A DNA stretch of 41,918 nucleotides from an uncultured Clostridia bacterium (lineage in GTDB: Bacteria > Bacillota > Clostridia > TANB77 > CAG-508), in assembly GCA_947625825.1 (NCBI GenBank), contig CANQPV010000003.1, positions 1-41,918 on the forward strand, written 5' to 3'. The notes under the pieces were generated by a model. That model searched no databases, was not told the DNA's origin, and saw only the letters and a list, made by a program, of their open reading frames with translations. Position 1 is the first letter of the stretch. Every line of letters begins with the position of its first letter. This document shows, piece by piece, positions 1 to 9,276 of the stretch. The position numbers and the translations under genes are program-made.

Positions 1-63
1 CTAGAAAAAACATATATAATACGCAAGCGACGTGGCGGATAATTTTAGGGCTGTGAATAGTAA
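1..63 (-). repeat. 135-bp hairpin repeat, copy R1 (cut by window edge)
   Basis: The reverse complement matches the left half of the repeats at 5785-5919 and 8989-9123. It begins with the terminal sequence TTACTATTCACAG, continues through the shared block ATTATCCGCCACGTCGCTTG, and reaches the first arm of the central hairpin at the window start. It lies just downstream of the pseudouridine synthase gene. Only about half of the element is visible. Confidence 0.85.
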
Positions 64-75
64 CATAATAGTGTA

Positions 76-765
76 TTAAGTAATATTGCAATCTTCTAAT
101 ATCTTCCAACTACCAATAAAATTTGGAATAGAATAAAATGTTAAAGGCTCATTTGTTATTGGATGATAAATTTGAAGTTTATAAGCCCAAAGGGCAATTT
201 GCTTTCCGTGCCCTCTTTCTCCATATTTTTGGTCACCGTAAATACTATGATTTCTGCTAGATAGCTGAACTCTTATTTGATGATGTCTGCCTGTATGAAG
301 TAAAATTTTTAGAACTGAAAGGTTAATTTCTTCATCATATTTTAAAACTTCATAATCTAAAATAGCAAGTTTGCTATTTTTAGTTTCTTTTTTTACAACC
401 TTACTCATATTATTTTTTTCATTTTTTAGTAAATAATCTTCAAGTGTATCTTTTTCTTTTTCCATTTTTCCATTTACTATTACTAAATATGTTTTTTGAA
501 ATTTCTTTTCTCGTACTTGCTCGCTAAGCCTTGCAGCTGCTTTAGAGGTTTTTGCAAATACCATTACACCACCAACTGGTCTATCTAGTCTATGTATTAA
601 GCCTAAATATACATTCCCTGGTTTATTATACTTTTCTTTTAAATATTTTTTTATTAAAGTTAGCATATCTATATCTTCTGTTTTGTCTGCCTGTGATGGA
701 ATGTTTACTGGCTTTTCTACAACTATTATATGGTTATCTTCATAAATTACTTTTATTTGCTCCAT
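76..765 (-). CDS. RluA-family pseudouridine synthase
   Basis: Predicted RNA pseudouridine synthase of the RluA/RluC/RluD family, which isomerises uridine in rRNA or tRNA. The catalytic-Asp motif reads HRLDRPVGG (HRLDxxTSG-like), followed by VMVFAKT. A late RHHQIRVQL block is typical of the family. There is no N-terminal S4 domain; at 229 residues it is a catalytic domain only. I chose the ATG at 765 (MEQIKV) because a TAGGAG ribosome site lies just upstream; a longer in-frame opening would run into the preceding gene. It follows the methyltransferase gene by 8 bases, so the two are probably co-transcribed RNA-modification enzymes. The target base cannot be told from the sequence. Confidence 0.9.
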   Translation of the reverse strand: MEQIKVIYEDNHIIVVEKPVNIPSQADKTEDIDMLTLIKKYLKEKYNKPGNVYLGLIHRLDRPVGGVMVFAKTSKAAARLSEQVREKKFQKTYLVIVNGKMEKEKDTLEDYLLKNEKNNMSKVVKKETKNSKLAILDYEVLKYDEEINLSVLKILLHTGRHHQIRVQLSSRNHSIYGDQKYGERGHGKQIALWAYKLQIYHPITNEPLTFYSIPNFIGSWKILEDCNIT

Positions 766-773
766 TTTTGCTC

Positions 774-1637
774 CTATTTTTCCCAACGGGCGTAAATTCC
801 GCATGGAAGTATTAATTTAGAATCTGTCATTGGTAAGCCTAATTCTCCGCTAGAAACCTTTCCTTTATGCGTTTTGCCAATAGTTAATCTTAAAATATTT
901 TCTAATACCATACTAGAAATTCCAGTAGTATATGAATTAATTAAGAAAAATAATGGATTATTTGATAATACTTTAGAACATAGTTCTACTAGCTCTGTTA
1001 AGTTTTCTTCAAACTTCCAAACTTCTCCATTAGTGCCTCTTCCATATGAAGGTGGATCCATAATTATAGCATCATATTTATTGCCCCTTCGTATTTCACG
1101 ATTTACAAATTTAAATACATCATCAACAATAAATCTAACCGGGTTATTTTGCAAGGATGATGCTTGTATATTTTCTTTTGCCCATGTTACCATTCCTTTT
1201 GAACTATCTACATGGCAAACCTCAGCCCCAGCATAACTACAAGCTACTGTTGCACCACCTGTATAAGCAAATAAGTTTAATACTTTAATAGGTTTTTCTG
1301 ATTTTTGAATTTTAGAAATCATCCAATCCCAGTTAACTGCCTGCTCTGGAAATAAGCCTGTGTGTTTAAAACCCATAGGCTTAATGTTAAAGGTTAAATC
1401 TTTATATTTTATTTGCCAAGCTTCTGGCATCTTTTTTTCGTATTTCCAGCTACCGCCACCTGATGAACTTCTATGGTAAGTTGCATTTACATTTTTCCAT
1501 TTTTCTGGAAAACTTTTTTCTTTCCATATAATTTGTGGATCAGGTCTTGATAGAATAACATTTTTCCATCTTTCTAATTTTACGCCGTCTGCCATATCTA
1601 ATATTTCATAATCTTTCCAATCATTTGCTACATCCAT
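774..1637 (-). CDS. Class I SAM-dependent rRNA methyltransferase (RlmI/COG1092-like)
   Basis: Predicted SAM-dependent methyltransferase of the RlmI/YccW-like group, which methylates rRNA bases. The SAM-binding glycine motif is NLFAYTGGAT near residue 122 and the catalytic-type motif is DPPSYGRG near residue 195. At 287 residues it lacks the N-terminal PUA domain of E. coli RlmI, as many Bacillota homologues do. The ribosome site is weak: AGGAAG about 17 bases upstream of the ATG. A small hairpin, ATTAGG-tctt-CCTAAT, lies at 1649-1664 in the leader. It is first in a two-gene operon with the pseudouridine synthase. The family is well supported; the modified base is not known. Confidence 0.87.
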   Translation of the reverse strand: MDVANDWKDYEILDMADGVKLERWKNVILSRPDPQIIWKEKSFPEKWKNVNATYHRSSSGGGSWKYEKKMPEAWQIKYKDLTFNIKPMGFKHTGLFPEQAVNWDWMISKIQKSEKPIKVLNLFAYTGGATVACSYAGAEVCHVDSSKGMVTWAKENIQASSLQNNPVRFIVDDVFKFVNREIRRGNKYDAIIMDPPSYGRGTNGEVWKFEENLTELVELCSKVLSNNPLFFLINSYTTGISSMVLENILRLTIGKTHKGKVSSGELGLPMTDSKLILPCGIYARWEK

Positions 1638-1713
1638 TTTTTTATTTTATTAGGTCTTCCTAATTCCTTAATATATTTAGGTTTTTTTAGCAGGATTTAC
1701 CTATAAACCTTTT

Positions 1714-1923
1714 TTAAACACTTGTAAGTAAATAAATAAAATTTGTAAGTAAAGCTATATCTATTGCAATAAATAGGCTCAAACTTATTGTAGCAATAGT
1801 TATTGTTTTATGTTTTTTAATACTATTTAAAATACTGCTTGTCAAGCTACTTTTACCTTCTTTTATTTTGTGCTTAACATCTTTCATATTAACATTTAAA
1901 ATTAAATCTTTCGTGTATTCCAT
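1714..1923 (-). CDS. Small single-pass membrane protein, unknown function
   Basis: A 69-residue protein with a charged N-terminal half (KDVKHKIKEGK) and one hydrophobic segment from about residue 42 to 66 (ITIATISLSLFIAIDIALL). A strong ribosome site, AGGGGGA, lies 6 bases before the ATG, which supports real expression. It stands alone between the methyltransferase operon and uvrC. I do not recognise the family. The likely topology is N-terminus inside with a membrane anchor at the C-terminus, by inference from the charge distribution. Confidence 0.6.
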   Translation of the reverse strand: MEYTKDLILNVNMKDVKHKIKEGKSSLTSSILNSIKKHKTITIATISLSLFIAIDIALLTNFIYLLTSV

Positions 1924-2003
1924 AAAATCCCCCTAAAATATATTTTCTTTTTTAAATATATGATTAGGTTTTGTAAATTATTCCTAAAATCGTAATACAA
2001 ATT

Positions 2004-3800
2004 TTATGGTATTTCTAGAAAATCTTTTATTTTTTGAGCAAACTCTACAGTTATTCCTGGAATTTGTGCTATTTCCTCAGGAGTTGCTTTTCTAATATTA
2101 GAAACTGTGCCGAATTTTTTAAGTAGTGCATTTTTTCTTGCCTCTCCTATTCCATCAATTCTATTTAATGCAGAGTTTGTTATTTGTTTATCTCTTAGCT
2201 TTCTGTGATATGAAATTGCCGTATCATGTATAGCATCTTGAAAAGCTGTTATTTTATTCATTACAATTTCAGATACTTTTATTTCATTCCTATTTTCATC
2301 AATTAATGCTCTAGTATGGTGTCTGCTATCTTTTACCATTCCATAAACTGGAATAGATAATTTTAATTCAGAAATTGCTTGCTTTGCTGCTTTTATTTGC
2401 GTTATACCACCATCTACAAAAATTACATCTGGAAGATTTCCAAATGCTCCATTTGGATCTTCTATTGAATGATGGAGTCTCCTTTTTATAACTTCCCAAA
2501 TACATTTTGGATCATCTTGATCAAGCATACTTTTTATTTTAAATTTACGGGATAAACTTTTATTTATTTCTCCATCTTTTAAAACACACATAGCAGAAAC
2601 AATATACTGTCCAGATAAGTTTGAAATATCATACCCTTCAATTTTCCTTGGCATTTTTTTCAAGTGTAAAACTTCTTTTAGTTCTTTTATTACACTATAT
2701 TTTTCTCCTTCTTTATTTTGAAGAGTAATAACAGCATTTTTTTCAGCCATTTCTACCAATTTTAGTTTTTCGCCTTTTTGTGGAACTTTTATTTCAACTT
2801 TTCTTCCAGCTTGTTGTGAAAGCCATTCTTCAATTAATTTTTTATCTTCAATTTCTTCTTTTATCATTATTTTATTAGGAAATAGCATACTATCTATATA
2901 ATATTGTTTTATAAAGTTAGAAAGAATTTCGCTATCTTCTTCGTCTTGTAAGTCTTCAAAAAAGTAATGATGTCTTTCTATCATTTTTCTATCACGAATT
3001 AAAAATAATTCTATACATACTTCTATTGCACTTCTTGCAAGACCTATAACATCAATATCAAATTCTGATATATTTGATACTTTTTGTCTTTCTTCTGTAA
3101 TTTTTTGAATTGCAAGAACTTTATCTCTAATTTCTGCAGCTTTTTCATAATTTAAAGTTTGAGAAGCTTCTTTCATTTCTTGTGTTAGCTCTTTTACAAC
3201 TTCTATTGTATCTCCATCTAATAAACTAATAATTTGATTTATTTGTTTCCTATAATCTTCTTTTGAAATTTTACCTATACATGGACCACTACATTTTTTT
3301 ATATGGTAATTTAGGCATGCTTTATTTTTATATTTAAAATTTTTACATTGCCTAATTTGAAATTTAGATTTAATAAAGTCTATCATTTCTTTTGCACTGC
3401 CACTGCTTGCATAAGGTCCAAAATATCTAGCTCCATCATTTAAAATTTTACGTGTTAAATATATATCTGGAAAATCTGCTTTTACATTTATTTTAATATA
3501 TGGATATGTTTTGTCATCTTTAAGCAAAACATTAAATTTTGGCATATTCTTTTTAATTAAATTACACTCTAAAATTAAAGCTTCTGACTCATTATCTGTA
3601 ACAATATATTCAAAGTGATCTATTAAAGCTACCATATTTTCAATTCTTTTTGTTTTATTAGTTTTTCTAAAATACTGTTTAACTCTTTTTTTTAAAGAAA
3701 TAGCCTTTCCAACATAAATAATATGATCATCTTTATCTCTCATAATATAAACGCCAGGTTTACTTGGCAGCTTTTTAAGTTCTTGTTCTATATCAAACAA
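2004..3800 (-). CDS. uvrC: Excinuclease ABC subunit C (UvrC)
   Basis: Dual-incision nuclease of nucleotide excision repair, working with UvrA and UvrB. The N-terminal GIY-YIG domain shows KPGVYIM and IIYVGKA. A cysteine cluster follows near residues 160-175 (CKNFKYKNKACLNYHIKKC), then a UVR (UvrB-binding) segment with YEKAAEIRDK near residue 205. The RNase H-like C-terminal nuclease has EGYDISN and VDGG, and helix-hairpin-helix repeats end the protein (IDGIGEARKNALLKKFG, IPGITVEFAQKI). I place the start at a TTG at 3800, giving MFDIEQEL as in homologues, because AAGGGGG lies 8 bases upstream. The length of 598 residues is normal. It is divergent from glmS. Confidence 0.96.
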   Translation of the reverse strand: MFDIEQELKKLPSKPGVYIMRDKDDHIIYVGKAISLKKRVKQYFRKTNKTKRIENMVALIDHFEYIVTDNESEALILECNLIKKNMPKFNVLLKDDKTYPYIKINVKADFPDIYLTRKILNDGARYFGPYASSGSAKEMIDFIKSKFQIRQCKNFKYKNKACLNYHIKKCSGPCIGKISKEDYRKQINQIISLLDGDTIEVVKELTQEMKEASQTLNYEKAAEIRDKVLAIQKITEERQKVSNISEFDIDVIGLARSAIEVCIELFLIRDRKMIERHHYFFEDLQDEEDSEILSNFIKQYYIDSMLFPNKIMIKEEIEDKKLIEEWLSQQAGRKVEIKVPQKGEKLKLVEMAEKNAVITLQNKEGEKYSVIKELKEVLHLKKMPRKIEGYDISNLSGQYIVSAMCVLKDGEINKSLSRKFKIKSMLDQDDPKCIWEVIKRRLHHSIEDPNGAFGNLPDVIFVDGGITQIKAAKQAISELKLSIPVYGMVKDSRHHTRALIDENRNEIKVSEIVMNKITAFQDAIHDTAISYHRKLRDKQITNSALNRIDGIGEARKNALLKKFGTVSNIRKATPEEIAQIPGITVEFAQKIKDFLEIP

Positions 3801-3830
3801 TATAGTAGCCCCCTTATTTTTACTATATGT

Positions 3831-3859
3831 ATTGTAGCACAAATACTAAATTTTTACAA
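3831..3859 (-). promoter_or_regulatory. Promoter of uvrC
   Basis: On the minus strand, -35 TTGTAA (3859-3854) and -10 TACAAT (3836-3831) are separated by 17 bases. The predicted start is about 25 bases before the TTG codon of uvrC. Confidence 0.65.
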
Positions 3860-3863
3860 TTTT

Positions 3864-3892
3864 TTGACACATTTTATTTTTTGTAGTAATAT
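3864..3892 (+). promoter_or_regulatory. Promoter of glmS
   Basis: -35 TTGACA (3864-3869) and -10 TAATAT (3887-3892) with a 17-base spacer. The leader is only about 25-30 nt, too short for a glmS ribozyme, so the self-cleaving GlcN6P switch known upstream of many Bacillota glmS genes is absent here. Confidence 0.75.
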
Positions 3893-3925
3893 AGTATGTA
3901 TAGTTAAATTTATATGGAGGTACTT

Positions 3926-5764
3926 ATGTGTGGAATTGTAGGATATATTGGTAATAAAAAAGCTACTCCTATTTTAATAAATGGTTTATTAAGTTTAGAA
4001 TATAGAGGATATGATTCAGCAGGTATTGCTGTAATTGAAAATAATGAAATTTGTGTATTAAAAGATAAAGGTAGAGTTGCTAATTTAAGAAAAATACCAG
4101 AAATAGATACTTTAGAAAGTTCTATTGGAATTGCTCATACTAGATGGGCAACTCATGGAAAGCCATCAAAGGAAAATTCTCACCCACATTTAGATAATAG
4201 TAAACAGTTTGCGGTTGTACATAATGGAATAATTGAAAATTATAATGAGTTAAAGGAATTTTTATGTAGCAAAGGCTATAAGTTTTTATCTCAAACAGAT
4301 ACAGAGGTAATTCCTAATTTAATTCATTACTATTATACAAATGGTATATCTGATGATGACAAATTTTTAAGAGCTGTAAAATCAGCTATTGATGACTTAA
4401 AAGGTAGTTATGCTATTGAAGTTATATCTAACTTATACCCTGATAGGGTAATTGTAGTTAGAAAAGATAGCCCTTTAGTAATTGGAACAAGTAAGGAAGA
4501 AAACTTTATTTCTTCTGACATTCCAGCTATTTTATCATATACAAAGAATTTTTATTTGTTAGATGATTATGAATATGCTGTAGTTTATAATGACCATATT
4601 CAATTTTTTGATAATTCTTTAATAGAACATAGTAAAGCTATTAAAAGTATTGAATGGGATGCAACTGCTGCTGAAAAAAATGGCTATGAAGACTATATGT
4701 TAAAAGAAATTTATGAACAACCAAACTCTATTCGTGAAACAATTGGAACTAGGTTTAAATTAGGCGAAAAGTGTTGTTTTGATGATATTGATATAAACAA
4801 AGAATATTTAAAAACAGTTAATAAAATTTATATTGTAGCTTGTGGTACAGCAATGCATGCAGGCTTAGTTGGTAAAGTTGCAATTGAAAAACTATGTAAT
4901 ATTCCTACAGGGGTAGATATTGCATCTGAATTTCGCTACAGAAACCCTATTATTGATGAAAATACGCTTTGCATATTTATTAGTCAATCTGGAGAAACTG
5001 CAGACACAATAGCAGCATTAAAATTAGCAAAAGAAAAGAAAGCTAAAACTATAGCAATTTCTAATGTAATTGGAAGTTCTATAACAAGAGTGGCAGATTA
5101 CACTATATATACACACGCAGGTCCAGAAATTGCTGTAGCTTCTACAAAAGCTTATACGTCTCAAATAATATTACTAGTAATTTTAGCTATGTATTTTGCA
5201 GAAAATTTAGAAAGCTGTAAAAAAGATGTTTTAGATAACTTAAAAGTTGATATATTAGATCTTCCATCTAAAATAGAAGCTGTATTAAATGAAATTAATG
5301 GAATTAAAGAATTTGCTAATAAGATTTATACTGAAAAAGATATGTATTTCTTAGGTAGAGGAAATGACTACTATGTAGCTATGGAAGGCTCTTTAAAGCT
5401 AAAAGAAATTTCATATATTCATTCTGAAGCTTATGCCTCTGGAGAATTAAAACATGGTCCAATTGCATTAATTGAAAATGATGTTACAGTTATTGGAATT
5501 TTAACAGATAGTAATTTAGTAGATAAATCTATTAGTAATATTCAGGAAGTAGTATCAAGAGGTGCTAAAACTTTAGTAATTACAAATCAAAGATTAACTA
5601 ATAATAATTTTGATTTTATTATAAATGTACCTGAAACTAATAATTTAATATCACCTGTACTTTCAGTAATTCCGCTTCAACTTTTGGCTTATTATATTTC
5701 TAAAAATAAAGGCCTAGATGTAGATAAGCCAAGAAATTTAGCAAAATCTGTTACTGTAGAATAA
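3926..5764 (+). CDS. glmS: Glutamine-fructose-6-phosphate aminotransferase (isomerising)
   Basis: Makes glucosamine-6-phosphate from fructose-6-phosphate and glutamine, the first step toward UDP-GlcNAc and cell wall. The start is fixed by the need for an N-terminal catalytic cysteine after Met removal: MCGIVGYIG at 3926, with TGGAGG 5 bases upstream. The glutaminase domain shows RGYDSAGIA, HTRWATHG and HNGIIENY. Two SIS domains follow (VACGTAMHAG, SQSGETADT and GRGNDYYVAMEGSLKLKEISY), and the C-terminus is the canonical DKPRNLAKSVTVE. The 612 residues are full length. It is a single gene, with its own promoter and a shared terminator at 5924-5960. Confidence 0.97.
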   Translation: MCGIVGYIGNKKATPILINGLLSLEYRGYDSAGIAVIENNEICVLKDKGRVANLRKIPEIDTLESSIGIAHTRWATHGKPSKENSHPHLDNSKQFAVVHNGIIENYNELKEFLCSKGYKFLSQTDTEVIPNLIHYYYTNGISDDDKFLRAVKSAIDDLKGSYAIEVISNLYPDRVIVVRKDSPLVIGTSKEENFISSDIPAILSYTKNFYLLDDYEYAVVYNDHIQFFDNSLIEHSKAIKSIEWDATAAEKNGYEDYMLKEIYEQPNSIRETIGTRFKLGEKCCFDDIDINKEYLKTVNKIYIVACGTAMHAGLVGKVAIEKLCNIPTGVDIASEFRYRNPIIDENTLCIFISQSGETADTIAALKLAKEKKAKTIAISNVIGSSITRVADYTIYTHAGPEIAVASTKAYTSQIILLVILAMYFAENLESCKKDVLDNLKVDILDLPSKIEAVLNEINGIKEFANKIYTEKDMYFLGRGNDYYVAMEGSLKLKEISYIHSEAYASGELKHGPIALIENDVTVIGILTDSNLVDKSISNIQEVVSRGAKTLVITNQRLTNNNFDFIINVPETNNLISPVLSVIPLQLLAYYISKNKGLDVDKPRNLAKSVTVE

Positions 5765-5784
5765 TAATTTTTATAAGAAAAAAA

Positions 5785-5919
5785 TTACAATTCAGGCCCT
5801 AAGATTATCCGCCACGTCGCTTGCGCATGCTATATGTTTTTTCTCGACTAAAGTACGAAAAAACATATGAGCATGCCGCTGTGGCTACTCTAAAATTTAT
5901 AATTAGCTATAAATAGTAA
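5785..5919 (+). repeat. 135-bp hairpin repeat, copy R2
   Basis: A full copy between glmS and purA. The outer ends are TTACAATTC and TAGTAA, with imperfect terminal inverted repeats. The centre folds as CATATGTTTTTT-type arms (ATATGTTTTTTCTCG and CGAAAAAACATAT) around a short loop. GCATGC blocks (5826-5831 and 5872-5877) extend the stem. It carries no reading frame, so it is a non-autonomous, MITE-like or REP-like element. Confidence 0.88.
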
Positions 5920-5923
5920 TTCA

Positions 5924-5960
5924 AAAATCACCTTAAAGCATTTAGCTTAAGGTGATTTTT
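5924..5960. terminator. Bidirectional terminator between glmS and purA
   Basis: The arms AAAATCACCTTAA and TTAAGGTGATTTT pair perfectly, with A and T tracts on both sides. It can end glmS on the plus strand and purA on the minus strand. Confidence 0.88.
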
Positions 5961-5993
5961 GTTTCTCTTTAAAAGAGATTTTTTAAATAGATG

Positions 5994-7389
<1,396 letters not shown>

Positions 7390-7464
7390 TAATTTTCTAC
7401 AACTTTTCCACTTTTTGGAAGACTTTTGATAACTTTTAAACTTTTAGAAACTAAGGAGAAAAGT

Positions 7465-7725
7465 TTAAATAAATAATTTCAAAATAATAAGTAATATTGC
7501 TCCTGGAATTCCTAAAATTCCTACTAACAAAGATGTTACCACATTAAGTCCTATATGAAAGCTAAATATTTGCCCTATTAGGTTTATTATAAAAATTAGC
7601 AGTCCTCCTAAAACTGAATTTAATATAAGCTTTCCAATGGCTTTTAGTGGAATGGAAAAAATTTTTCCTATTATCCAAAAAGCAAATATACAACCTAAAA
7701 TAATAAAAGCATTAAAAAAATCCAA
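7465..7725 (-). CDS. bofA: BofA-family membrane protein (pro-sigma-K processing inhibitor family)
   Basis: A small integral membrane protein of 86 residues. The C-terminal block GLNVVTSLLVGILGIPGAILL is typical of BofA (PF07441), which in spore formers restrains the SpoIVFB protease. Two or three hydrophobic helices fill most of its length. It begins with TTG, with GGTGAT 5 bases upstream. It follows a DUF2508/YaaL gene by 57 bases, the same neighbour pair as yaaL-bofA in Bacillus subtilis, which strengthens the call. BofA-like genes also occur in bacteria not shown to sporulate, so this alone does not prove sporulation. Confidence 0.82.
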   Translation of the reverse strand: MDFFNAFIILGCIFAFWIIGKIFSIPLKAIGKLILNSVLGGLLIFIINLIGQIFSFHIGLNVVTSLLVGILGIPGAILLIILKLFI

Positions 7726-7782
7726 ATTATATCACCACGCCTTTATTAATCATTATGATATAACTTGGACAAATATGACAAA

Positions 7783-8058
7783 CTATCCTACTTGATTTGT
7801 TCTAAAATATAATTCTTCAATCATATTTAAAGAAATTCCCACTTTTCTTGCTTTATTTACTAAAAAATCTAGCTTGCTTTTGCTTGCTTTAATTTGATAA
7901 ATATAATAGTCAACTAAGCCTGCTTCTGCAGTTTCAAAATTTTTTATAGCTAAGTCTAATTCTTTTTTTGATTTTAATACACTTGTAATTAATTCAACTT
8001 TCTTCTCTTCGGCTGTTTTTTCAATAAGTAAATTCTCTTTTTGAAAATTTTCGTACAT
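7783..8058 (-). CDS. yaaL: DUF2508 (YaaL-like) protein
   Basis: A 91-residue mostly helical, charged protein. The segment LVDYYIYQIKASKSKLDFLVNKARKVGI matches the DUF2508/YaaL pattern (a conserved LVDxxIY block followed by a Lys-rich helix). Its function is unknown in the family. The ATG at 8058 is preceded by AAAGGAG. Its position directly before bofA is conserved synteny. It may be translated from one mRNA with the upstream antiporter gene (66-base gap) and bofA. Confidence 0.75.
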   Translation of the reverse strand: MYENFQKENLLIEKTAEEKKVELITSVLKSKKELDLAIKNFETAEAGLVDYYIYQIKASKSKLDFLVNKARKVGISLNMIEELYFRTNQVG

Positions 8059-8124
8059 ATTTATTCATCTCCTTTAAACCATGCTTGTTAAAACTTTTAG
8101 TATTATATACCAATTTTTATTTTT

Positions 8125-8973
8125 CTATTCAACAATGCTATATATTATAATTCCAAGTGATTGTATTACAAATAAATTTATAATATTAGAAGTTAGCAAA
8201 TTATTAGTAGCTTCTATTACGCCATCTTCTACATTTTGCTTATTTAATTTGTAATGTTTTTGTGCCTCTAAGAAAGTAATTAATTCTGGTATGCTTGTTA
8301 TAAAGCCAAGTAAAATACCTATAAACCACTCTGGTACACTAAAGATAAAATTTAAATTTTCTAATGTATTACTTAACAAATTTCCAATAAAATAAAGAAA
8401 AATTGATATAAAAATTAAAAATACAATATTTTTTATAACTATTTTCTTTTTCCCTTTTACCCACTTTTGTTCTTCTTGTATTTTCCTTTCTTGCTCAGTT
8501 ATTTTGTTTAAGTATAATTTATGAGAATTATTATTTATAAAATAAAAAAGCAAAAGTAGCAAAACAAACATTGGAACAATTTGAATAGAAAAATCTATTT
8601 TAAATATAAAAAATAATACTGGAATAATAATTGTAAAAATAGCCATAATTAAATCTATTTTAATTGCTTTTTTACTTAGAATTTTCTGATTTTTATTTAA
8701 AAATATTGTAGCTAAGTATTGAACTAAATTTATAACATTAGAGCTTATAATATTATAACTACTTGCAGAAATTAAGCCTGTAAATGCTGAAAAAGACACG
8801 GTTAATAATTCTGGTACAGATGTAGCTATGCCAGAAATGTTTCCCACTGTTTTTGGTTTTAAATTTAAGCTTTCTGCTAAGTTTCTTAAAACTGTTACTA
8901 AAAAATATTTAGATATTAATACAATTATTGTTGTATAAAAAATAAATTTTAAAAATTCTAAAATAAAATTCAT
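8125..8973 (-). CDS. Sodium/calcium-exchanger-like membrane protein (CaCA superfamily)
   Basis: A 282-residue membrane protein with about eight to ten hydrophobic helices in two halves. Each half has a degenerate alpha-repeat of the cation/Ca2+ antiporter superfamily: GIATSVPELLTVSFSAFTG near residue 48 and GFITSIPELITFLEA near residue 223. These keep the central PEL acidic residue. Each is followed by a partner helix with SSNVINL or TSNIINL, where classic members have G-N-x-x-GSN. A charged cytoplasmic linker (residues 150-180) separates the halves. It is shorter than typical YrbG proteins (about 320). Repeat R3 begins 16 bases upstream of the start codon. The transported ion is unknown. Confidence 0.72.
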   Translation of the reverse strand: MNFILEFLKFIFYTTIIVLISKYFLVTVLRNLAESLNLKPKTVGNISGIATSVPELLTVSFSAFTGLISASSYNIISSNVINLVQYLATIFLNKNQKILSKKAIKIDLIMAIFTIIIPVLFFIFKIDFSIQIVPMFVLLLLLFYFINNNSHKLYLNKITEQERKIQEEQKWVKGKKKIVIKNIVFLIFISIFLYFIGNLLSNTLENLNFIFSVPEWFIGILLGFITSIPELITFLEAQKHYKLNKQNVEDGVIEATNNLLTSNIINLFVIQSLGIIIYSIVE

Positions 8974-8988
8974 TGTATGCCTTTCATG

Positions 8989-9123
8989 TTACAATTCACA
9001 GCCTTAAAATTATCCGCCACGCGCCCAACGTATTATATATGTTTTTTCTCGTCTAAAGCACGAAAAAACATATATAATGAAGCAAGTGGCTAATCTAAAA
9101 TTTATAATTAACTGTGACTAGTA
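8989..9123 (+). repeat. 135-bp hairpin repeat, copy R3
   Basis: A full copy in the divergent region between the antiporter gene and serS, the same length as R2. The long central hairpin is TTATATATGTTTTTTCTCG with CGAAAAAACATATATAA around a 9-base loop. The ends are TTACAATTCACAG and ACTGTGACTAGTA, an imperfect inverted pair. The minus strand contains TATAAT within the hairpin arm and lies directly ahead of the antiporter gene, so the element could affect that gene's transcription. Confidence 0.88.
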
Positions 9124-9163
9124 GCTATTATTCCCATTTATTTCATGTTTTATTTAAATAGCA

Positions 9164-9192
9164 TTGAAAAATATCAAAAAAAGTGTTAAAAT
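9164..9192 (+). promoter_or_regulatory. Promoter of serS
   Basis: -35 TTGAAA (9164-9169), 17-base spacer, -10 TAAAAT (9187-9192). The leader is about 80 nt with a short GGAAAG...CTTTCC hairpin at 9219-9234. No T-box features are visible. Confidence 0.62.
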
Positions 9193-9276
9193 AGCTTTAT
9201 TCTAAAAGTTGTTTCTATGGAAAGCACACTTTCCTAAAAATAGATTTTGAAAATAACCAATTAAGGGGGAATTAAA

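Noticed and set aside
3870-3925. glmS ribozyme
   Set aside because: The leader after the predicted promoter is only about 25-30 nt, far too short.
9124-9276. T-box riboswitch ahead of serS (and likewise ahead of gltX)
   Set aside because: No T-box sequence, specifier loop or antiterminator is visible; the leaders are short.
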